Position numbers and translations under genes: made by a program. Below the pieces are notes generated by a model, which searched no databases, had not been told where the DNA came from, and saw only the letters and a program-made list of their open reading frames with translations. This document shows positions 42,010-51,270 of a stretch of DNA of 64,000 nucleotides, in pieces (position 1 is the first letter of the stretch; each line of letters opens with the position of its first letter). Source of the DNA: Desulfosporosinus sp. Sb-LF. GTDB lineage: Bacteria > Bacillota > Desulfitobacteriia > Desulfitobacteriales > Desulfitobacteriaceae. Location: assembly GCF_004766055.1 (NCBI RefSeq), contig NZ_SPQR01000001.1, positions 248,001-312,000 of the forward strand, read 5' to 3'.

Positions 42010-44247
42010 ATGGAACACGAGTATATCGAAATAGTAGGTGCACGAGAGAATAATTTAAAGAATATCAGTTTGAAAATTCCGAAGAAGAAGATAACGATTT
42101 TTACTGGAGTGTCAGGGTCGGGCAAGTCATCGATTGTATTTGAAACGATTGCCCAGGAAGCTGGCCGGCAATTGAATGAAACCTTTAGCAAATTTATTCA
42201 AGGTTTTTTACCTAAGTATGGTCATCCGGATGTTGATGCAATTGAAAACCTATCATTAGCGATTATTGTTGATCAAAAAAGAATAGGCGGTAACTCACGT
42301 TCAACTCTCGGCACAATAACGGATATCAATCCATTACTCAGGCTGCTGTTTTCACGAATCGGGCAGCCGCATATAGGCCCTTCCTATTATTTTTCATTTA
42401 ATGACCCAAATGGAATGTGCAAGACATGTGAGGGTATCGGCAGGATTGTTACGCTTGATCTTGACAAAGCGTTGGATAAAGAAAAGTCGTTAAACGAGGG
42501 AGCGATTTTGTTGCCGGGCTTTACACCTGGCACATGGCAGTGGAAAATGTATGCCGCAACCGGCTTTTTTGATTGTGATAAAAAAATTAAGGATTATTCG
42601 CAAGAGGAATACGACAAGCTTGTATATTGTAAACCGGAAAAAATCAAATCGGCGATCGTTGAAGGAATGAACTCCACCTATGCAGGGCTTGTTGAGAAAT
42701 TCATAAGTCAGAACATCAAAACCGAGTTTGAAAAATCAGAGGCATCAAAGAAGAAAATTGCTCCGTTTATAACTGAAAAGCAGTGCCATGATTGCGGGGG
42801 CAAACGATATAACGAAAGTATTTTATCGTCGAAAATCATGGGATATTCAATTACGGATTTTACGGCTCTGCAGGTGGATAAGCTCATGGAATTAATACAA
42901 AAAGTTAATGATACTAACGTAAAACCGATTATTAAAAATCTGACTGAGCGATTGAACGATTTAATTCAAATAGGGCTTGCTTATGTAAGCTTGGATAGGG
43001 AAACTTCCACATTATCCGGCGGCGAATCACAACGTGTTAAAATGGTCAAGCACCTTACAAGCAGCTTGACGGATGTAATGTATATTTTTGATGAGCCAAG
43101 CATCGGATTACACCCCAGAGATGTGCACAGGCTTAACGAACTGCTGGTAAAATTACGGGATAAAGGCAATACGGTGATTGTGGTTGAGCATGATCCTGAT
43201 GTGATAAAGATTGCCGATTATATTGTTGATATTGGGCCTAAAGCTGGTACAAACGGCGGTAGGATCATGTTTGAGGGCGGCTATAGCGACCTTCTGAAAG
43301 CCGAAACACTTACAGGCGAATATATTGGAAGGAGCCTGCCGATTAAGAGTAAGCCCAGGACAAGTAATGATTTCTTTGAAACGAAAAAGAGTAGTTTACA
43401 CAATTTGAAAAATGTCAGTTTAAGAATCCCGAAAGGTCTATTCACTGTTGTTACAGGAGTTGCCGGTTCGGGCAAGTCTACGCTTGTTAATGGTGTCTTT
43501 GCGAAGGAATATAAAGATGCCATCATTATCGACCAGTCCGCAGTCAGCGCAAATTTGCGGTCAAATCCGGCGACCTTTACTGGAATAATGGATCATATAC
43601 GTAAATTATTTGCTGATGAAAATAAGGTAAGCGCCGGATTGTTCAGTTATAATTCAGAGGGCGCATGTGAGGCATGTAAAGGGCGGGGTTATATAGAAAC
43701 AGATCTTTCCTTTATGGATTCGGTTGAAACCCTCTGTGAGGAATGCGGCGGCAAACGGTTTAAGTATGAGGTTTTGGAGTATAAGTATAATGGCAGGTCG
43801 ATTGCTGAAGTGCTTGAAATGACAATTGCAGAAGCCGTTGACTTTTTTATACAAAAAGAAATTAAAAACAAGCTAAAGTATATAGTTGATGTCGGCCTTC
43901 ATTACATGACGCTGGGACAGCCGTTAGACACCCTTTCCGGCGGAGAGTGTCAACGCTTAAAGCTTGCCAAGGAATTAAGCAAAAAGGGCAACATCTATAT
44001 CATGGACGAGCCTACAACTGGTTTGCATATGTCCGATATTACCGGCATTTTGACCATTGTTGACCGTCTTGTTGACAAGGGCAACACAGTTATCGTCATA
44101 GAACACAACCTCGATGTAATTCGTAATGCCGACTGGATTATTGACGTAGGTGTTGAGGGCGGCAGCAGAGGCGGACAGGTTCTTTTTGAAGGAATACCTG
44201 GTAACTTGAGAAACTGCAACGAGTCAATTACTGCAAAATACTTGTAA
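42010..44247 (+). CDS. UvrA paralogue (UvrA2/DrrC-like ABC ATPase)
   Basis: ATG 42010 behind AAAGGAG gives 745 residues, against about 940 for true UvrA. Two ABC cassettes are present: Walker A GVSGSGKSS and GVAGSGKST, signatures TLSGGESQR and TLSGGECQR, Walker B YIFDEPSIGLHP and YIMDEPTTGLHM. Zinc-finger remnants CKTCEGIG, CHDCGG, CEACKGRG and CEECGG remain. The shorter form lacks part of the insertion domain used for UvrB contact. Relatives protect against DNA-intercalating drugs or have unknown roles. It stands alone, so it is not the main repair UvrA of a uvrBA operon. Confidence 0.93.
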   Translation: MEHEYIEIVGARENNLKNISLKIPKKKITIFTGVSGSGKSSIVFETIAQEAGRQLNETFSKFIQGFLPKYGHPDVDAIENLSLAIIVDQKRIGGNSRSTLGTITDINPLLRLLFSRIGQPHIGPSYYFSFNDPNGMCKTCEGIGRIVTLDLDKALDKEKSLNEGAILLPGFTPGTWQWKMYAATGFFDCDKKIKDYSQEEYDKLVYCKPEKIKSAIVEGMNSTYAGLVEKFISQNIKTEFEKSEASKKKIAPFITEKQCHDCGGKRYNESILSSKIMGYSITDFTALQVDKLMELIQKVNDTNVKPIIKNLTERLNDLIQIGLAYVSLDRETSTLSGGESQRVKMVKHLTSSLTDVMYIFDEPSIGLHPRDVHRLNELLVKLRDKGNTVIVVEHDPDVIKIADYIVDIGPKAGTNGGRIMFEGGYSDLLKAETLTGEYIGRSLPIKSKPRTSNDFFETKKSSLHNLKNVSLRIPKGLFTVVTGVAGSGKSTLVNGVFAKEYKDAIIIDQSAVSANLRSNPATFTGIMDHIRKLFADENKVSAGLFSYNSEGACEACKGRGYIETDLSFMDSVETLCEECGGKRFKYEVLEYKYNGRSIAEVLEMTIAEAVDFFIQKEIKNKLKYIVDVGLHYMTLGQPLDTLSGGECQRLKLAKELSKKGNIYIMDEPTTGLHMSDITGILTIVDRLVDKGNTVIVIEHNLDVIRNADWIIDVGVEGGSRGGQVLFEGIPGNLRNCNESITAKYL

Positions 44248-44407
44248 ACGAGTGGGAGTTTAGTCAGAAAATTATTCAATCCCGATAAAATTATCTTATC
44301 TTATCGAGCGGCAAGAAAGGGAATAAGTCCAAATATAAGATTAACTCCTTCTACATAAAATATTCCATCATCGTACATGGGTAAGCTCCGCAAATTCTAT
44401 TTACCAT

Positions 44408-44437
44408 AAAGGGGGAGCTTTTAAAGCTCCCCCCTTA
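44408..44437. terminator. Bidirectional terminator between uvrA-like and yjcZ-type genes
   Basis: AAGGGGGAGCTTT and AAAGCTCCCCCCTT form a long GC-rich stem. The converging genes at 42010 (+) and 44445 (-) would both end here. Confidence 0.75.
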
Positions 44438-44444
44438 TCTATTA

Positions 44445-44576
44445 TTAGAAGATCACGCCTAAAGCGATAAGGATCAGGATTGCAACTGCGATAATTGCTA
44501 CGCCTGCTCCTGTGCCGACAACAGGGGGAGGACAACATACCGGGGGAGGACAACACGCTCTACCCATTCCATACAT
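44445..44576 (-). CDS. YjcZ-type small sporulation-associated membrane protein
   Basis: A 43-residue protein starts at ATG 44576 behind AAAGGAGG. It has a short Cys/Pro-rich head (GRACCPPPVCCPPP) and one hydrophobic C-terminal helix (GVAIIAVAILILIALG). This architecture is that of the YjcZ/sporulation small-protein family, found in spores or forespore membranes of Bacilli and Clostridia. A second member is encoded just upstream. The CCPPPVCCPPP head is unusual for the family and could bind metal or form disulfides. Confidence 0.8.
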   Translation of the reverse strand: MYGMGRACCPPPVCCPPPVVGTGAGVAIIAVAILILIALGVIF

Positions 44577-44596
44577 AAAAAGTTCCTCCTTTCAAT

Positions 44597-44716
44597 TTAG
44601 AATACGATTCCCATTGCAATAAGCAGAAGAATAATCACGACTACAATTGCGATTCCTTCTCCAAAATGGTGTCTTGGTCTGCAACTATCATCTACATCAA
44701 CACCGCCGAATGCCAT
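44597..44716 (-). CDS. YjcZ-type small membrane protein, second copy
   Basis: ATG 44716 (eight bases after GGAGG; an earlier ATG at 44722 is too close) gives 39 residues. A polar head MAFGGVDVDDSCRPRHHFGE is followed by a single hydrophobic helix ending ALxMGIVF-like. It ends 20 bases before the next start and surely shares its transcript. The C-termini of both copies (LILIALGVIF / LLLIAMGIVF) are nearly the same, showing common origin, while the heads differ. Confidence 0.8.
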   Translation of the reverse strand: MAFGGVDVDDSCRPRHHFGEGIAIVVVIILLLIAMGIVF

Positions 44717-44865
44717 TTGCATTTCCTCCTTTGTTAAGAGATAGTACATAATATGCATAAATTGGGTAGAATGTAACTAAATGACAGAAACATAACTCCT
44801 GACAAGTTGGTTTAATGATGGGTAATTTGTAAGGGTGGTTTAAGTGTTTTTTGTGGAGGATGTAG

Positions 44866-44896
44866 AAAGGAGAGCTTAGTCGCTCTCCTTTTTTGT
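44866..44896. terminator. Terminator hairpin
   Basis: AAAGGAGAGC-TTAGTC-GCTCTCCTTT followed by TTTTG on the plus strand. No gene precedes it on the plus strand within 600 bases. Confidence 0.7.
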
Positions 44897-45208
44897 TGTG
44901 TGCCCAACATAGGCGCTTACTAGTCGATGCAAGTCCGATACGGGGGTTGATTTCCTTTAGTGTCTCGAAATAGAATATTGCTCCGGGCAAAGTGTATCAA
45001 ACCAAACCAAAAAATAATTTAACTGAAATTAAATTAAACTAGGATTGATGAAAAAGTGTAAATAACGAAGACCTAACCGTATGAAAATGACTTCTAATTC
45101 CGAATAGAAATAGAGCTATGGATGAAGTATCGAAGTAGTCTGATAATAGGCATGAATATTGCATAGAATATCTGCTATGGCATCCCTCCTCAATGTACCC
45201 TCACAACT

Positions 45209-45239
45209 GGCCTCATCGGAAACGGTGGGGGCCCTTTTT
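45209..45239 (+). terminator. Terminator hairpin
   Basis: GGCCTCATCG-GAAA-CGGTGGGGGCC (with G-U pairs) followed by CTTTTTC. 44900-45430 otherwise contains no gene that I can support. Confidence 0.6.
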
Positions 45240-45436
45240 CATATTCCGGCAAAACATTACCTTTTATAAAGTTAATACAGTTATGTAGTAAGAGAATATC
45301 CGAGTGCGCAATTTAGGTATTGAAACGAGGTTTTCTAGTGAAACTCACAACCTATGAACGAAAAACTAAGATCACGAATGCAAAAAATGCAACTGTATGC
45401 GGGCTACTAATCCCCGACTAACAGGGAGGGATATGC

Positions 45437-45604
45437 GTGTCCGAAGAATTAATCAAGCAAATCGAAGAATTACGCTTAAACATGATTAGGATTAAAGAAG
45501 GTAAATCTTATACGGATCCAGAAGTCCTAGCAGCAAGTCAAGAGTTGGATGCTATTTTAGATAAGTACCAAGAAGTGATGCTGAAAAAGGCGGATAAGTA
45601 TTAG
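45437..45604 (+). CDS. Spo0E-like aspartyl-phosphate phosphatase
   Basis: A 55-residue protein starts at GTG 45437, preceded by GGGAGGG. It has the Spo0E family pattern: an N-terminal helix LIKQIEELRLNMIRIKEG, then a second helix with the catalytic motif SQELD (residues 34-38, in LAASQELDAILDKYQEVM). Spo0E proteins dephosphorylate Spo0A~P and so delay sporulation. It stands alone and is followed directly by a terminator. The presence of this gene supports a spore-forming host. Confidence 0.88.
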   Translation: MSEELIKQIEELRLNMIRIKEGKSYTDPEVLAASQELDAILDKYQEVMLKKADKY

Positions 45605-45611
45605 AAAAAAA

Positions 45612-45640
45612 AGAAACCCTCGGCGGGTCTCTTTTTTTTG
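45612..45640 (+). terminator. Terminator of the spo0E-like gene
   Basis: AGAAACCC-TCGGC-GGGTCTCT followed by a run of eight T. Confidence 0.8.
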
Positions 45641-45683
45641 CCATTTTATCACCATACATATTTCTTATGCTAGTCTATTTCTA

Positions 45684-45825
45684 TCATTTATGTAAGCCAA
45701 GGTGCTGATAAATTGATTTTAAAATTGTTATGTCATGTCCAAGACTTTGAGCGTCGTACTGATCAGGTATGCCTCGGGCATATAACCAAGATGCGTTGTT
45801 TGCTAATTTAGTATTCAGATTTTAA
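45684..45825 (-). pseudogene. Remnant of a possible HEPN-type protein
   Basis: The minus strand reads NTKLANNASWLYARGIPDQY, DAQSLGHDITILKS and IYQHLGLHK before a stop at 45684, with a stop also just ahead of it. The helical composition and the ARGIPDQYD segment recall HEPN-domain proteins, but the match is weak. Only about 45 codons survive. Confidence 0.3.
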
Positions 45826-45916
45826 AAAAATAGAAAAATACTAAAAGCTTTGGTTTTAGTACGGGTTACTTGCCGTACTGGGAAAACTCCTGGGATTCCT
45901 TTGATTAAGCGACCAA

Positions 45917-46168
45917 TTATTCTGACAGAACTTTCAAAGCATCATCTAGAGCAAGGAGATATTGTGGTGGCAAGTCCTTAACCAATTCCCGGATTTGTTT
46001 AAAGGTCTTGCGATGTGCATCAAGAGCCTGAGCATCTTGCGGGTAACAAGAGTCCACCAAACTGACTAGTGCTTCAGCCTCTTTGGAATGCCCATGCTGG
46101 CTCAGATAGTCATAAAGAGGAAGGGCAAATTTGAACACATCATTGGTCGTTTTAATCGTAAAAGACAT
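45917..46168 (-). CDS. Small helical hypothetical protein
   Basis: ATG 46168 behind GTGGAGG gives 83 residues (MSFTIKTTNDVFKFALPLYD). The sequence is helical and soluble with no cysteine motif or signal peptide. I do not recognise its family. A hairpin AGTACGG-GTTACTTG-CCGTACT (45858-45880) downstream could be its terminator. Confidence 0.65.
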   Translation of the reverse strand: MSFTIKTTNDVFKFALPLYDYLSQHGHSKEAEALVSLVDSCYPQDAQALDAHRKTFKQIRELVKDLPPQYLLALDDALKVLSE

Positions 46169-46241
46169 TCTGGTAACCTCCACTACAATCATATTAATTT
46201 AAAAGTTACTTGGATATTTGAGTACGGGTGTTACTTTTTAT

Positions 46242-46661
46242 CTAAGTATTTAAAACATTTCCCTTTTTATAAAAGAGTAGGAAAAGGAAATAGCCTGAAG
46301 CAAAAAGGTTAATGTATCCAATAGTAAAAACAATCCTAAGTACCAAATTGGGATTAAATAACTGAAAGAATAATCCCAAACCATTCATATATGAAAAAAT
46401 AACATTCGAAAAATAAAATAAAAACTCCATTAATAAAAAGGCAATCATTAGCCAATAGCCACCCTTTTTATGCTTAATAAGCAGTATATACGCAATTAGA
46501 AAAAGAGCTAAAACTAATCCCATAGGTAAATTCACCAACTTCTTTAAATCAGAAGTTTTATGATAATATAGTTGAAAAAAATAAGGTATTTGGGCAATAA
46601 AATTTACTATGGTTATCCAAAATAATACTTTTATCTGACCATTTGCATCCTTGTTCCACAT
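46242..46661 (-). CDS. Hypothetical four-helix membrane protein
   Basis: The 139-residue protein has four hydrophobic segments: IKVLFWITIVNFIAQIPYFF, LVLALFLIAYILLIKH, YWLMIAFLLMEFLFYFSNVI and IVFTIGYINLFASGYFLFLLF. It starts MWNKDANG behind a GGAGG-type RBS. No conserved motif is evident. It is AT-rich like its surroundings. Confidence 0.6.
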   Translation of the reverse strand: MWNKDANGQIKVLFWITIVNFIAQIPYFFQLYYHKTSDLKKLVNLPMGLVLALFLIAYILLIKHKKGGYWLMIAFLLMEFLFYFSNVIFSYMNGLGLFFQLFNPNLVLRIVFTIGYINLFASGYFLFLLFYKKGNVLNT

Positions 46662-46819
46662 AACGTTAGAACCTCCATGATTTATAGGATTCTTTCTTTA
46701 TCTCTCATCCTACTTCGCAAGTATCCTGCGAATGCGAAATATCATAGTGATATTTTACCATTTGAACCTTTAGGAAACAAATTTTTTACCGAAGAAAGAC
46801 AAACACACTATATAGGGTT

Positions 46820-47041
46820 GTGGTCCACTTAAGCCCCACTGTGGAGATAGCTCCAAGAAAGCATAATCTCTTACCCTCAGAAGTTGAGGCGTTGCAACAA
46901 GCCATTTCTAATGACTTCATGAAAGATCAGGGTTGGTCATCTGACGAACAAGGCCGCATTAAGAATAATAAGGGTCGAACTATTTTTAAACCGGGATTCG
47001 TGACTCCTATCCAAAAAACACTTGAGAATAACGAGAAATAA
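46820..47041 (+). CDS. Hypothetical ORF of uncertain reality
   Basis: A 73-codon frame contains LLPSEVEALQQAISNDFMKD and RIKNNKGRTIFKPGF, protein-like in composition, but has no ribosome binding site near the GTG start. It may be a fragment. No family recognised. Confidence 0.3.
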   Translation: MVHLSPTVEIAPRKHNLLPSEVEALQQAISNDFMKDQGWSSDEQGRIKNNKGRTIFKPGFVTPIQKTLENNEK

Positions 47042-47212
47042 AGGAATACCCATAGTTCATGAAAACGATTGTATAATCCTGTAATAACACATTTGTAGGA
47101 TAATTGGAAGTTCACTAAATGGGAGTTTAGCGAATGAAAAAGGGAATTTCTAAAAAAGAATAATATATTTGCAGAATGCAAAAACTAAATGAAAAATGAA
47201 ATGGGTGATATT

Positions 47213-47689
47213 GTGACAATAGATTCAAATTTAATATTTTGGCCTGGTTTAGCTATTGTATTTGGTATACCAACTTTTATATTTATCCCGAAAGAACAAT
47301 ATAAGAAGTTTCTGATTTTCGGATTTGTTCTTGGTGGAGTAGTGGATGTTATGACTATTGTCATTATTGGAAATATGTTAGGAGCATTTTCATATATTGC
47401 AGGCCCGCTTGAAGCATTTGGAATCCCAGTGTTTATACCAATAGCCTTCACATTTGTTTGGATGCTTTTTTTATACTTTTTGCCAGTAAGAGTCGAATTT
47501 CTAATACCTTACGTTGCAGGATTTGTTGGTTTCGCAGTGATGTTAGGGTTTATTCAGCAAAATCTGGGTTATTTCAAATTTGGTCAAGGTACTATTCAAT
47601 CTGTAATATCGCAAATCATATCATTTGGCATATGGTTTTCAGTTTCTGCATTAATCTATCGAATTTATAATAAGAAACTTCCTGCTTGA
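47213..47689 (+). CDS. Hypothetical five-helix membrane protein (CBO0543-like)
   Basis: The likely start is GTG 47213 with GGGTGAT upstream; the frame is open back to ATG 47189, which lacks an RBS. About 158 residues form five hydrophobic helices (FWPGLAIVFGIPTFIFIP, FLIFGFVLGGVVDVMTIVI, FVWMLFLYFLPVRVEFLIP and others). The layout resembles the CBO0543-type membrane proteins common in Firmicutes, whose role is unknown. Confidence 0.65.
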   Translation: MTIDSNLIFWPGLAIVFGIPTFIFIPKEQYKKFLIFGFVLGGVVDVMTIVIIGNMLGAFSYIAGPLEAFGIPVFIPIAFTFVWMLFLYFLPVRVEFLIPYVAGFVGFAVMLGFIQQNLGYFKFGQGTIQSVISQIISFGIWFSVSALIYRIYNKKLPA

Positions 47690-47767
47690 ACAACTTCGCT
47701 AAAGACCCATATTTTGAACGTATCTTTGAAACTTTTAACTTCTAGTTATTCTTATACCCATCAGTAT

Positions 47768-47812
47768 AAATGCCGTCCCACTTCTTATTCAGTGTCGGAC
47801 GGCATTTGTTGT
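47768..47812 (+). terminator. Terminator hairpin
   Basis: AAATGCCGTCC and GGACGGCATTT, an 11-base perfect stem with an 18-base loop, followed by GTTGT. It lies 80 bases after the membrane-protein gene. Confidence 0.65.
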
Positions 47813-48084
47813 AAATATAATTAGTCTCTAAAATCGAATAATATACAGTAATTGAATACATTCCAACTTATTCCAATGTTAAATATCAACACATAGGGGG
47901 AATTGAGCCCTCGTCATGAAGTAAACTTTGCATAAGCCAGTGTAAGTAATGTTTCAAACTTACGATGATAGACATTCGCACCCTTTCATCCTACTTCCGC
48001 TAATTCTTAAAAATTGACAAACCTTTTTCGGGAAGCCTATACTTATTGGGCTTAGACGAATACCTATTAATAGGAAGTGGATTT

Positions 48085-48672
48085 ATGCCATCAATGAAGG
48101 ACCAATACTGCTCTTCAACTATGAACGATGATGATCTTCAGAAGGTCACGGTGGGCAAGCTAAAACCACACAATGCAGCGATCAACCTCGTCGAGTACGA
48201 CACACATTGGCCTCATCTATTCGAACGGGAAGCTAAGCGTATCATTTCCGCACTTGGAGGCAAGGCATTGCTGGTGGAGCACATCGGCTCAACCTCAGTG
48301 CCCGGACTGTGTGCTAAGCCAATCATTGATATACTGCTTGTAGTGGCAGATTCTTCGAACGAATTGTCCTATGTTCCGGCATTGGAGGTAGCCGGTTATA
48401 CACTGCGCATACGGGAGCCTGAATGGTTCGAGCACCGTGTGTTCAAGGGACCTGATATCGACATTAACCTGCACGTGTTTAGTGAGAGCACATCAGAGGT
48501 CGAGCGTATGATACGCTTTCGCGACTGGCTACGTGCCAACAATTCCGACCGGGATAAATACGCGCATACCAAACGCAGTTTGGCTCAACGTGTTTGGCGG
48601 CATGTACAGAACTACGCGGATGCCAAAACCTCGATAATCCAGGAGATAATGGACAGAGCGAATTCAGAATGA
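48085..48672 (+). CDS. GrpB-family nucleotidyltransferase-fold protein
   Basis: ATG 48085 behind AGGAAGTGG gives 195 residues. The family signature VEHIGSTSVPGLCAKPIIDI is complete, with the GS motif and the Asp of the nucleotidyltransferase fold. It is followed by WFEHRVFKGPDIDINLHVF and YAHTKRSLAQRVW. GrpB/UPF0157 proteins are widespread, and some are fused to CoA kinase, but their substrate is not firmly known. It stands alone. The DNA is somewhat richer in G+C than its flanks, which may indicate transfer. Confidence 0.88.
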   Translation: MPSMKDQYCSSTMNDDDLQKVTVGKLKPHNAAINLVEYDTHWPHLFEREAKRIISALGGKALLVEHIGSTSVPGLCAKPIIDILLVVADSSNELSYVPALEVAGYTLRIREPEWFEHRVFKGPDIDINLHVFSESTSEVERMIRFRDWLRANNSDRDKYAHTKRSLAQRVWRHVQNYADAKTSIIQEIMDRANSE

Positions 48673-49022
48673 ACATGAAGTCAGTGGCTAAAACTTTTCT
48701 TCTTAAAATATAAGAAGAAAAGATAAAGTGAATAGTCGGTATTCTGAGCAATAGCGCCGCACTGCATAAAACAATTGATTCCCGACACTTTGCCAAGATG
48801 AAAGCAGAGATGGCGTGTAGGGAATCATCAACGTTAATGCGCATTATTCTTATAAAGCGTAGGCGAAAGCTTGGTGCTATCCATGATGTGACGCATTCGT
48901 ATGTATCAAAAAGAAAGAATGAAGATGATACTGTGAGCGGCTAGTGATGGAAGAAGATTAAGGATTTATTACAATCGCAAAACTGGTGAAAGATTTTATT
49001 GCGAAGAAAAGAGTATCTAAGT

Positions 49023-49056
49023 TTCTACGCATTATCCCACGAATGCGTAGAATATT
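49023..49056. terminator. Perfect 11-base inverted repeat
   Basis: TTCTACGCATT-ATCCCACG-AATGCGTAGAA followed by TATTCTTTCG on the plus strand. It may end transcripts from either side. 48673-49178 holds no gene; a second AT-rich repeat, CTTTTCTTCTTA/TAAGAAGAAAAG, lies at 48694-48722. Confidence 0.5.
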
Positions 49057-49178
49057 CTTTCGCTTGACTCAAAAAAGTCAATTTTCCGAGGAGACATTAT
49101 ATTTTCGTTAAACCTGATAAGCAAGATTTTATCAGAAATCTGTTAATCCGTTAAAAACAAGGAGGTTTCTGTAATTCT

Positions 49179-49817
49179 TTAAATATACCAAGTGGATACT
49201 TCCTCACCAGTGGCACGGTCCGTCTGTGGCGGATTTTGGGCAGGATAGCCAATAGCACATCCATCTAATCTATATTCCCCAATAGGGATATTAAGCAGAT
49301 TGCAAAACTCAATATCTTGTTCCATTTGGGTAGTTATTGATACTAGATGAAAACCAAGGCCTAGAGATGTCGCCTTTAACCACATATTTTCCATACAGTA
49401 GGCAATGGATTGATGTTGAACATCTGGAATTCCTCTTTTTTCAGCAACCACAATATAGTATGGTGCGCTTCCAATACCCAAAGGACCTTTCTGAGCAGTC
49501 ATTTCTAAACGCTTTAGGAATCCTTGTCCTTGAGCTTGTAGTAATGGATTGGAATTCATTTGGGATTTAAATTGTTCGGCTAGGATACTCGCCCGGTTTT
49601 TTACAACATTTGATAATTGACTAAGAAGTGGACTGCTTCTTGAAACAATGAAAAATCTTCGTCCATCCCTACCTGTGTTGGCTAACCCTGCAAAAGGAGC
49701 AAAAGCTCCTGCTTGTACAATGGCTTCAATGTCCTGTTTAACAGGCATATCTGTAGTAAACATACGGATCGAGCGACGAGCTTTGATGATCTCATCTAGA
49801 TTTTGGTTAAAAGACAT
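49179..49817 (-). CDS. Nitroreductase-family flavoprotein
   Basis: The 212-residue protein has the FMN-binding start IIKARRSIRMFTTDMPV, the central GAFAPFAGLANTGRDGRRFF and YCMENMWLKATSLGLGFHLV, and the C-terminal LDGCAIGYPAQNPP. Such enzymes reduce nitroaromatics, quinones or flavins with NAD(P)H. It lies 75 bases downstream of the DUF169 gene on the same strand and probably shares its MarR-controlled transcript. Confidence 0.9.
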   Translation of the reverse strand: MSFNQNLDEIIKARRSIRMFTTDMPVKQDIEAIVQAGAFAPFAGLANTGRDGRRFFIVSRSSPLLSQLSNVVKNRASILAEQFKSQMNSNPLLQAQGQGFLKRLEMTAQKGPLGIGSAPYYIVVAEKRGIPDVQHQSIAYCMENMWLKATSLGLGFHLVSITTQMEQDIEFCNLLNIPIGEYRLDGCAIGYPAQNPPQTDRATGEEVSTWYI

Positions 49818-49892
49818 TTAATCATTCCTCCGCATTTGAATTTATTCTAGTAGCTAAATTCGATCTATTTGAAAGCCTGATTTTAAGAAATA

Positions 49893-50612
49893 CTATTCAA
49901 TCCGCGCGGCAATTGGCAACCATGTCTCTTTAGTCAAAAAACTCTCATCCACTTGCTCTTCTAGTTCTAAAAATCGTTTATATGGGAAACTAAATGAAAG
50001 GATGTCTTTGTCGATGAATTTACGTGCCGAGGGATCGGTAAGCCCTATCATGCACTTTGGACTCTCTGCCTCCACTTGATCTAGAGCATAAAGTACCGAC
50101 TGATGACAGCCAGCACCAAAGTCCACTTTAACATTGTCCTGGGTTGTTTTATCATAATTTGCGAACTGTACAAGAGCGGAAAGTTGGTCTGCATTAACTA
50201 AGAATATAATAATATCTGGGGTTTCGCCCTCAACCAATTTTTCTAACGGTTTGAAAACAATATAAGTTTTTGTGGCAACTTCGGGTAATCCAGTAGCAAA
50301 TTTTGCTGCTAGTTCAGGACTCTTCTTATAAAATTCTCCTTCTCTATCACCTACACCGCCGGTTGACAAAAAATATTCAATAAAGCCCAATCGAAATCGG
50401 TTAAAACCAAGTCCAACTTTGCCACCCTGACACGCGGTCGTTTTCTCTTCAAAAACAGCGACGCGGCCTTTGGATGCGGCATTTAACATTGAAATTACGC
50501 AGCCCCATTTTCCTTCCTTAAACTGTAGGGACCCTTCAGGTTTGACATCTGTACGGAATACAGCAACGGGTTGGGTTTTAAGTTTTATGGAATCGGCAAT
50601 CTTGCTTTTCAT
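49893..50612 (-). CDS. DUF169-family protein
   Basis: ATG 50612, behind AAGGAGTG, gives 239 residues. Motifs include [40 protein letters not shown] and [15 protein letters not shown], and later [20 protein letters not shown]. Conserved cysteines (in KWGC, TACQGG and GAGCH) are typical of DUF169, a family abundant in anaerobes with unproven function, possibly redox or metal related. It stands between a MarR regulator and a nitroreductase, with a MarR-type operator 180 bases upstream. Confidence 0.88.
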   Translation of the reverse strand: MKSKIADSIKLKTQPVAVFRTDVKPEGSLQFKEGKWGCVISMLNAASKGRVAVFEEKTTACQGGKVGLGFNRFRLGFIEYFLSTGGVGDREGEFYKKSPELAAKFATGLPEVATKTYIVFKPLEKLVEGETPDIIIFLVNADQLSALVQFANYDKTTQDNVKVDFGAGCHQSVLYALDQVEAESPKCMIGLTDPSARKFIDKDILSFSFPYKRFLELEEQVDESFLTKETWLPIAARIE

Positions 50613-50790
50613 ATTAACACTCCTTATTCTTATTTCCAATTATTAATCTAGCATGTCATATAAGTCGGGTTTTTCATTGCTAAGCAAAACAGCTACCGTT
50701 TCATAATGTAAACTCAATCCTTGAATTAAACGTTTTACATATTATTTACCTCCCTTTCGCCTTTATGACTATAACCAATGTCATTTATTA

Positions 50791-50810
50791 TTAGTTGCGA
50801 TGACAACTAA
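50791..50810 (-). promoter_or_regulatory. MarR operator in front of the DUF169 gene
   Basis: TTAGTTG-CGATGA-CAACTAA is palindromic with 7-base arms. It shares AGTTG-N6-CAACT with the site at 51271 in the marR promoter. Both sites flank the marR gene, strong evidence that MarR controls itself and the DUF169/nitroreductase transcript. Confidence 0.7.
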
Positions 50811-50829
50811 AATAATAAAAAATAGATAG

Positions 50830-51255
50830 CTACTTAAGATTATCATACATTTGATTTAACAGGTTTTTCATTTCTAAGACTTTATGTTTTTCTATTCCTA
50901 TTGTTGCTTCCTCTAGTAATTGCATAGCTTTCGGAACTAATTCATCCCTTAATGCCCAGCCACGATTAGTCAAAAAAATTTGATAAGCTCTTTTATCTAC
51001 CGGATGAGGCTTTCGAACAATCAATTCTTTCATTTGTAACTTTTCAAGAATGCGATTAGTATTTGGTTTATCTTTAAAGATGATATCTGCTAACTCTTTA
51101 GGGCTAGTACCTTCTTGAGCCCATAAACAGTTAAGTACAGACCATTGCTCTGGCGTAATATTATATTCATTGAATCGTTGAAATAATTTATTTTTAAGTT
51201 TTGTATTCGTCTTATTTAGAATAAATCCCAATGAATGATCTAACTTAAATTCCAT
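50830..51255 (-). CDS. MarR-family regulator of the DUF169/nitroreductase genes
   Basis: The 141-residue protein has a winged helix-turn-helix (TSPKELADIIFKDKPNTNRI) and the wing VRKPHPVDKRAYQIFLTNRG, with DKRAYQ in the usual DxRxxxxxLT position. The N-terminal helix (LGFILNKTNTKLKNKLFQRF) serves dimerisation. The ligand is unknown; the downstream nitroreductase suggests a quinone, nitro or other oxidant signal. Promoter and operator are described at 51271. Confidence 0.9.
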   Translation of the reverse strand: MEFKLDHSLGFILNKTNTKLKNKLFQRFNEYNITPEQWSVLNCLWAQEGTSPKELADIIFKDKPNTNRILEKLQMKELIVRKPHPVDKRAYQIFLTNRGWALRDELVPKAMQLLEEATIGIEKHKVLEMKNLLNQMYDNLK

Positions 51256-51270
51256 CTATATCACCATCCC

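Noticed and set aside
48479..48844. Minus-strand 121-residue ORF
   Set aside because: It overlaps the end of the GrpB-type gene antisense, has no RBS, and no protein family was recognised.
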